Made by a program: the position numbers and the translations under genes. From Brachybacterium timonense (GTDB taxonomy: Bacteria > Actinomycetota > Actinomycetes > Actinomycetales > Dermabacteraceae), in the NCBI RefSeq assembly GCF_900258505.1, contig NZ_LT984895.1, positions 777,468 through 837,430 of the forward strand: DNA of 59,963 nt. The letters run 5' to 3'. Under the pieces are notes generated by a model, which saw nothing but the letters and a program-made list of their open reading frames with translations, was not told the origin of the DNA and did not search any database. Shown one piece after another: positions 56,213-59,963 of this stretch. Each line of letters begins with the position of its first letter. Positions within the stretch are counted from its first letter, which is position 1.

Positions 56213-57094
56213 TCAGCCCTGTGATGCCAGCAGGCGCTGCAGCGCCGCCGACGCCGCAGGGATCTCCTCAGTGAAAGCATCGCGCATCATCTGCGCCAGC
56301 AGCTCGTGCGGGTGATCCGACGGCAACATCGCAACCGGGAACGGCGGCTGAATGCGCAGAACCTGGAACAGATCGGCCTGCCGCTGGGTGACGGCGGCGA
56401 CGAGCGCGAGGTCCTCGTCGACGCGTGAGCTCTCTGCCGAGGGGCAGAGGCCGTCTGGACCTGAGGCGTGCGTCGGCCTCGTTCGCGTCGGCCTCGTTCG
56501 CGTCGGCCTCGTGCGCGGCGGACCCGTGCACAGCGGATCTCCACTCAACGGGTCGGTGTGCGTGGCGCGGTCACGGGCGAGCTCGTGGATCCGTTCGGCC
56601 GCTGTCTCCACGTCCCAGGCCCGGGCGATGACCGCGCGGGCCGTGCTCTCCTCCACCGCCCACGTGCCGACGAACGCCTCCTGCGCCCAGTCCCCGGGCG
56701 GATGTGCGCCGACGAGGGCGCCGGGCCGTAACGCCCTGAAGCCATCCTCGTGAGCCCGTCGGCGCAGAGCGTCCCGGCGGGAGCGCTGGTCCTCGCCGAT
56801 CTCGTAAAGCACCAGGTGGAAGGCGCCGGGCCAGGCAGTCTCCTCGCCCTGAACGCGCAGGGCACGCAGCCGACGGAACTCGGCGAGGTACGAACCGGTC
56901 ATCGTGTACGTGGTGCGGCGACCAGTCCGGTCCGAGCGTAATGCGCCGAGGCGGACCATGCGCGACAGATGCGTCCGCGCGCCAGCCGGGCTCAGCCCCA
57001 GCTCGTGCAGAACAGGGGACAGCACAGCGCTCGGGAGGGATTCGCGTTCGGCCAGACCGCACAGGAAGGCGACGGTCCCCATCGTCACGGCCAT
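56213..57094 (-). CDS. PaaX-like transcriptional regulator with in-frame repeat insertion
   Basis: The 293-residue protein has an N-terminal winged helix (LSPAGARTHLSRMVRLGALRSDRTGRRTTYTMT) and central and C-terminal parts (PGAFHLVLYEIGEDQRSRRDALRRRAHEDGFRAL; AWDVETAAERIHELA; PPFPVAMLPSDHPHELLAQM) typical of the PaaX family. PaaX represses phenylacetate genes in proteobacteria; the target here is unknown. Between the central and C-terminal parts is an insertion with RTRPT three times, made by a 15-base tandem repeat. The ATG has AGAGGAG upstream. It is divergent from the VC0807-like gene, with an inverted repeat in the 82-base gap. Confidence 0.85.
   Translation of the reverse strand: MAVTMGTVAFLCGLAERESLPSAVLSPVLHELGLSPAGARTHLSRMVRLGALRSDRTGRRTTYTMTGSYLAEFRRLRALRVQGEETAWPGAFHLVLYEIGEDQRSRRDALRRRAHEDGFRALRPGALVGAHPPGDWAQEAFVGTWAVEESTARAVIARAWDVETAAERIHELARDRATHTDPLSGDPLCTGPPRTRPTRTRPTRTRPTHASGPDGLCPSAESSRVDEDLALVAAVTQRQADLFQVLRIQPPFPVAMLPSDHPHELLAQMMRDAFTEEIPAASAALQRLLASQG
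56470..56514. repeat. 15-bp tandem repeat, three copies, inside a coding region
   Basis: GCGTCGGCCTCGTTC occurs three times in a row, the third ending GTGC. It encodes the RTRPT repeat in the PaaX-like protein; the 15-base unit keeps the frame. Confidence 0.85.
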
Positions 57095-57129
57095 GCCGAG
57101 CTCCTCTTCTGTCTCCTCCGTGAACAGTA

Positions 57130-57168
57130 TGTGTCATCTATGGCGCGAAACGTGATCGCAATGACACA
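57130..57168. promoter_or_regulatory. Inverted repeat between divergent genes, likely operator
   Basis: TGTGTCAT and ATGACACA are exact inverse complements whose centres are 31 bases apart, in the gap between the PaaX-like gene and the VC0807-like gene. The right arm touches the likely -10 region (CACACT) of the plus-strand gene. Autoregulation by the PaaX-like protein is inference. Confidence 0.55.
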
Positions 57169-57176
57169 CTTCCGCC

Positions 57177-58055
57177 ATGGCAGATCCCGCACAGCCCGAC
57201 ACCGTACCGACCACCGCGGAAGGCTCGGGTCCGCCCCGGCAGTCCTCTGCCAGAGCCCGCGTGCTCAACCTCGTGCTGCTGGCTGTGATCGACGTCGGAC
57301 TGGCGATTCTCGCCTTCGAGATCGTCAAGAGTGCCACGGGCAGCTCTGTGCTCGCGTACCTCGCCGCGAGCATCGGGCCGCTCCTGGGTGGCCTCATCCA
57401 GTTCCTGCGCTCACGCTCCTTCTCCGGCGTCTCCGCCCTGATCTTCGTGTTCACCGTCGCAAGTGCCGCCGCGGCCATGATCGGCGGCACCGACGAGCGT
57501 CTCCTGCTGGTCAAGGACTCCGTGGTCACCGGTGTGTTCGGGCTCGTGTTCCTGATCAGCCTGGTGCCCGGTGTGCCGCGTCCGCTTGCCTACTACTTCG
57601 GTCAGCGCTTCGCGACCGACGGGACGGAGCCGTCCATCGCCTGGTGGGACAGTCTGTGGCAGTATCCGCAGTTTCGCGCCTCGCAGCGTCAGATCACGGT
57701 GATCTGGGGTGCGATCTTCGTGGTCGAGGCGATTCTGCGTATCCTCGCTGCATACACGATCCCCTTCGACGCTGCCTTCGCGGTGAGCACGGTGCTGCCG
57801 TTCATTGCCTTCGCGCTGGCGATGACTCTGACTTTCGTGATCGCCGGCCGTGCCCGTCGCGCAGGGGAGGAGGCCGCCGCCACGAGCGAGAACGCGGCAC
57901 GGCCCGTCGCGGCGCAGGGTGTGGCCGAGGCCGGGACGGACGGCGCACGTGAAGCAGTCACCGCGAGCGACGCAGCCGCCGCGTCCCCACTCACTCCTGA
58001 CGCGACGGCCACCGCGCAACCGGCTACTACGACCGCTGAGGAGGGGCGAGCATGA
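57177..58055 (+). CDS. VC0807 family membrane protein
   Basis: The 292-residue protein has about six helices from residue 30 to 215 and an Ala/Thr-rich soluble tail of about 70 residues. GPLLGGLIQFLRSRSFSGVSALI and SLVPGVPRPLAYYFGQRFATDG match the VC0807/intracellular-septation-A-like family, whose function is not known. The ATG is six bases after CACACT, perhaps a leaderless start. The next gene overlaps by four bases. Confidence 0.8.
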   Translation: MADPAQPDTVPTTAEGSGPPRQSSARARVLNLVLLAVIDVGLAILAFEIVKSATGSSVLAYLAASIGPLLGGLIQFLRSRSFSGVSALIFVFTVASAAAAMIGGTDERLLLVKDSVVTGVFGLVFLISLVPGVPRPLAYYFGQRFATDGTEPSIAWWDSLWQYPQFRASQRQITVIWGAIFVVEAILRILAAYTIPFDAAFAVSTVLPFIAFALAMTLTFVIAGRARRAGEEAAATSENAARPVAAQGVAEAGTDGAREAVTASDAAAASPLTPDATATAQPATTTAEEGRA

Positions 58056-58489
58056 GCGCTACGGGACTTCATGACCTGCCGCGCCTGGCCGGCACCTGGG
58101 TGGGCGAGGCCGAGGTGATCATGCCTGAGCGGCACCTGCGGCTGCGCCATCACGAGAAGGTTGAGACCCTGGTGGGCGGGCACGTGGTGACGATCCATGG
58201 GTGGTCGGAGAGTGAAGATGGTGGCCCAGCCCCCGCCTTCGAAGCGTTCGCCGTGCTCACCTGCGATGCGGATCGGGGGCCCCTGTTCGTTGCCCACCGG
58301 GAGGACCAGCGCCTGGAGGCACCATTGGAGATCGCCGACGGGCGCTACGGGTGGACCACCCCGACGCCGGGAGGGGACGTGCGATACACCGCCTCGTTCG
58401 ACGATGCGCAGTGGGAGGAGACCGGGGTGCACGTCCCCAGCGGCCAGGTTGTTTTCCGCATTCGCCTGCGGCGCGAAGCGAACGCCTGA
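58052..58489 (+). CDS. Small lipocalin/DUF1579-like protein
   Basis: The 145-residue protein looks all-beta: LAGTWVGEAEVIMPERHLRLRHHEKV, GGHVVTIHGW, and a C-terminal VVFRIRLRREANA. The GTWxGEG-like start resembles DUF1579 and nitrobindin-like barrels, but a heme-binding His cannot be assigned. The ATG overlaps the membrane-protein stop by ATGA and has GAGGGGCGAGC upstream, so it is co-translated with it. Function unknown. Confidence 0.7.
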   Translation: MSATGLHDLPRLAGTWVGEAEVIMPERHLRLRHHEKVETLVGGHVVTIHGWSESEDGGPAPAFEAFAVLTCDADRGPLFVAHREDQRLEAPLEIADGRYGWTTPTPGGDVRYTASFDDAQWEETGVHVPSGQVVFRIRLRREANA

Positions 58490-58502
58490 GCGCCGCCGCT
58501 GC

Positions 58503-58618
58503 GGCTGCCGCGCCCGGCGCTCGGAGCACCTTCGCGCTCCGGACTCGACGTCGCCGCCACGGCTGCCGCGCCCGGCGCTCGGAGCACCCTCGCGCTCCGC
58601 ACTCGACGTCGCCGCCAC
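58503..58618 (+). repeat. 58-bp tandem repeat, two copies
   Basis: Two adjacent 58-base units, 58503-58560 and 58561-58618, differ at only two positions; a short third partial copy follows. They lie between the DUF1579-like gene and guaB3 and have no reading frame on the plus strand that starts with a plausible signal. They are GC rich and contain GCGCTCGGAGCACC and ACTCGACGTCGCCGCC. Confidence 0.88.
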
Positions 58619-58635
58619 GGCCGCCGCGCCAGACC

Positions 58636-58729
58636 GAGGGCGCAGCCCCGCAGCGCTGGTCGATACACCCAGATATCGCGGGCAACGATCAGTGCAGAGG
58701 GCGCAGCCCCGCAGCGCCGGTCGATACAC
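58636..58729 (+). repeat. 33-bp direct repeat that duplicates the guaB3 promoter
   Basis: The copies at 58636-58668 and 58697-58729 start GAGGGCGCAGCCCCGCAGCG and end GGTCGATACAC, with one mismatch. In the second copy the final bases form the TACACT -10 box of guaB3. In the first the same box reads TACACC. Confidence 0.85.
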
Positions 58730-58736
58730 TGGCCCG

Positions 58737-59849
58737 GTGATGAGCGAGATCGAGATCGGCCGCAACAAGCGTGGACGCCGCGCCTACAGCTTCGACGACG
58801 TCGCCGTCGTGCCCTCGCGACGCACCCGCGACCCGGAGGACGTCTCCACCACCTGGCAGGTGGATGCGTACCACTTCGACATTCCGATCTTCGCCGCCCC
58901 GATGGACTCCCTTATGTCGCCCGAGACGGCGATCATGATGGGCAAGCTGGGTGGCCTGGGCGTGCTGGATCTCGAGGGTCTGTGGACCCGCTACGAGGAC
59001 CCCACCCCGCAGTACGAGCAGATCGCCGCCGCTGACTCCACGCAGGTTGTGCCGCTCATGCGCGAGATCTTCTCCGCGCCGGTGCAGCCCGAGCTGATCC
59101 GTGACCGCATCCAGCAGCTGCGCGATGCAGGCGTGACCGCTGCCGGGTCCCTGTCCCCGCAGCGCACCCAGGAGCATTGGAAGACCGTGGTCGACGCTGG
59201 GGTGGACCTGTTCTTCATCCGCGGCACCACCGTCTCCGCCGAGCACGTCAGCTCCGGCCGGGAACCGCTGAACCTCAAGAGGTTCATCTACGAACTCGAT
59301 GTTCCCGTGATCGTCGGCGGCTGCGCCACCTACACCGCCGCCCTCCACCTCATGCGCACCGGCGCCGCCGGCGTGCTGGTGGGCTTCGGCGGCGGCGCCT
59401 CGCACACCACTCAGGAGACCCTGGGCGTCTCGGTGCCGCTCGCCAGTGCAGTGGCCGACGTTGCTGCCGCTCGCCGCGACTACATGGATGAGTCCGGTGG
59501 CCGCTACGTGCATGTCATCGCCGACGGTGGCCTGGGGCGCAGCGGTGACATCGTCAAGGCCATCGCCTGCGGCGCCGACGGGCTCATGGTCGGTGCAGCA
59601 CTGGCTCGCGCTGAGGAAGCGCCCGGGCGCGGCCACCACTGGGGCAGCGAGGCGCACCACCCGACCCTGACACGCGGCCATCGCGTAGAGGTCGGCACGG
59701 TCGCGCCGCTCGAGCAGATCCTGTTCGGCCCGTCGCTCGGCGCCGATGGCACCACGAACCTGGTCGGTGCTCTGCGGCACGCCATGGCCACCACCGGTTA
59801 CCTGGAGCTCAAGGAGTTCCAGCGCGTCGAGGTGGTCGTCACCGCCTGA
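58737..59849 (+). CDS. guaB3: GuaB3 family IMP dehydrogenase-related protein
   Basis: The 370-residue protein has the TIM barrel of IMP dehydrogenases but no CBS domains. Features are EIEIGRNKRGRRAYSFDDVAVVPSRRT, FAAPMDSLMSPETAI, IVGGCATYTAALHLMRTGAAGVLVGFGGGASHTT, and VIADGGLGRSGDIVKAIACGADGLMVG. The IMPDH catalytic loop GSICTTR is replaced by GASHTTQ, so the catalytic Cys is missing at that site. This form is widespread in actinobacteria beside guaB; its exact reaction is uncertain here. The GTG at 58737 (followed by ATG) is six bases after TACACT, a leaderless start. Confidence 0.92.
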   Translation: MMSEIEIGRNKRGRRAYSFDDVAVVPSRRTRDPEDVSTTWQVDAYHFDIPIFAAPMDSLMSPETAIMMGKLGGLGVLDLEGLWTRYEDPTPQYEQIAAADSTQVVPLMREIFSAPVQPELIRDRIQQLRDAGVTAAGSLSPQRTQEHWKTVVDAGVDLFFIRGTTVSAEHVSSGREPLNLKRFIYELDVPVIVGGCATYTAALHLMRTGAAGVLVGFGGGASHTTQETLGVSVPLASAVADVAAARRDYMDESGGRYVHVIADGGLGRSGDIVKAIACGADGLMVGAALARAEEAPGRGHHWGSEAHHPTLTRGHRVEVGTVAPLEQILFGPSLGADGTTNLVGALRHAMATTGYLELKEFQRVEVVVTA

Positions 59850-59901
59850 TTGGGCGCATGGCCGGGCGGGTCGGGCGTGGCAGTGCCCCGCCACCCTGGC
59901 C

Positions 59902-59963
59902 GGGACTGCCGGGCCGGGGGACTGCCGGGACTGCCGGGCCGGCAGGCCCGGGCAGGGGCCGGG
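59902..59963 (+). repeat. GGGACTGCCGGGCCGG short repeats at window end
   Basis: GGGACTGCCGGGCCGG occurs at 59902-59917 and 59927-59942 with a shorter copy between, followed by a GC-only palindromic stretch CCGGGCCGGCAGGCCCGG. Together they could also act as the guaB3 terminator. The stretch is cut by the window end. Confidence 0.5.

Noticed and set aside
58503..58729. CRISPR-like array before guaB3
   Set aside because: Units are adjacent (58 bp) or only two copies (33 bp), with no regular unique spacers and no cas genes.

Overview
The window is a 60 kb stretch of ordinary chromosome from a high-GC Gram-positive bacterium. It is most likely an actinomycete of the order Micrococcales, and a Dermabacteraceae-like genus such as Brachybacterium is my guess rather than something the sequence proves. 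The actinobacterial signs are very strong G/C bias at third codon positions, many GTG starts, ATGA-type gene overlaps, frequent leaderless start signals (a TANNNT -10 box 6-7 nt before the start codon), a CIRCE-controlled groES-groEL operon, and the guaB plus guaB3 pair. I see no integrase, transposase, prophage, CRISPR array or rRNA operon.

Layout. 0-3 kb: a membrane protein and a small ABC exporter. 3-12 kb: gnd, a helicase-associated protein, a tRNA with a TAA anticodon, a YggS-type PLP protein, an MFS transporter, a BAX-inhibitor family protein and cardiolipin synthase. 12-24 kb: two tandem paralogous membrane-anchored proteins, a ThiD-like kinase, an LpqI/NagZ-like lipoprotein, a prolyl-oligopeptidase-family enzyme coupled to an alpha/beta hydrolase whose nucleophile is replaced, a disordered exported protein, and a DUF2079 membrane protein. 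24-31 kb: a tightly overlapping minus-strand operon (quinone oxidoreductase, methyltransferase, DUF4129, unknown, MoxR ATPase, DUF58, membrane protein), followed by msrA. 31-33 kb: a divergent MoeA paralogue and a PH-like membrane protein. 33-39 kb: an oligopeptide/dipeptide ABC importer operon. 39-45 kb: a molybdenum cofactor cluster (moeB/moeZ-type, moaD, moaA, moeA, moaC, mog/moaB-type, moaE). 45-49 kb: a metallophosphoesterase, a small His-rich protein and groES-groEL with two CIRCE sites. 49-60 kb: membrane proteins, an RluA-type pseudouridine synthase, a ThrE-like exporter, guaB, a DnaQ-like exonuclease, a PaaX-like regulator divergent from a VC0807-like membrane protein, and guaB3.

How the genes work together. 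The Moco genes cover all steps from GTP to molybdenum insertion except molybdate uptake, and no molybdoenzyme is present locally. guaB makes XMP for GTP synthesis and guaB3 is a related enzyme. The four dpp genes form a complete importer. The MoxR-DUF58-DUF4129 genes belong to a family of AAA+ chaperone/maturation modules and are here translationally coupled to a redox enzyme and a methyltransferase.

The observations most worth a second look are the TAA-anticodon tRNA with a short class I variable loop, together with the few TTA codons that would need it; the Ser-to-Gly alpha/beta hydrolase; the ThiD-like kinase with GAGD instead of GTGC; short duplications that copy promoter/start regions upstream of leaderless genes; a small His-rich ORF facing groES; and a 65-bp hairpin element at 55.3 kb. 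I did not find a clearly new defence or mobile system.
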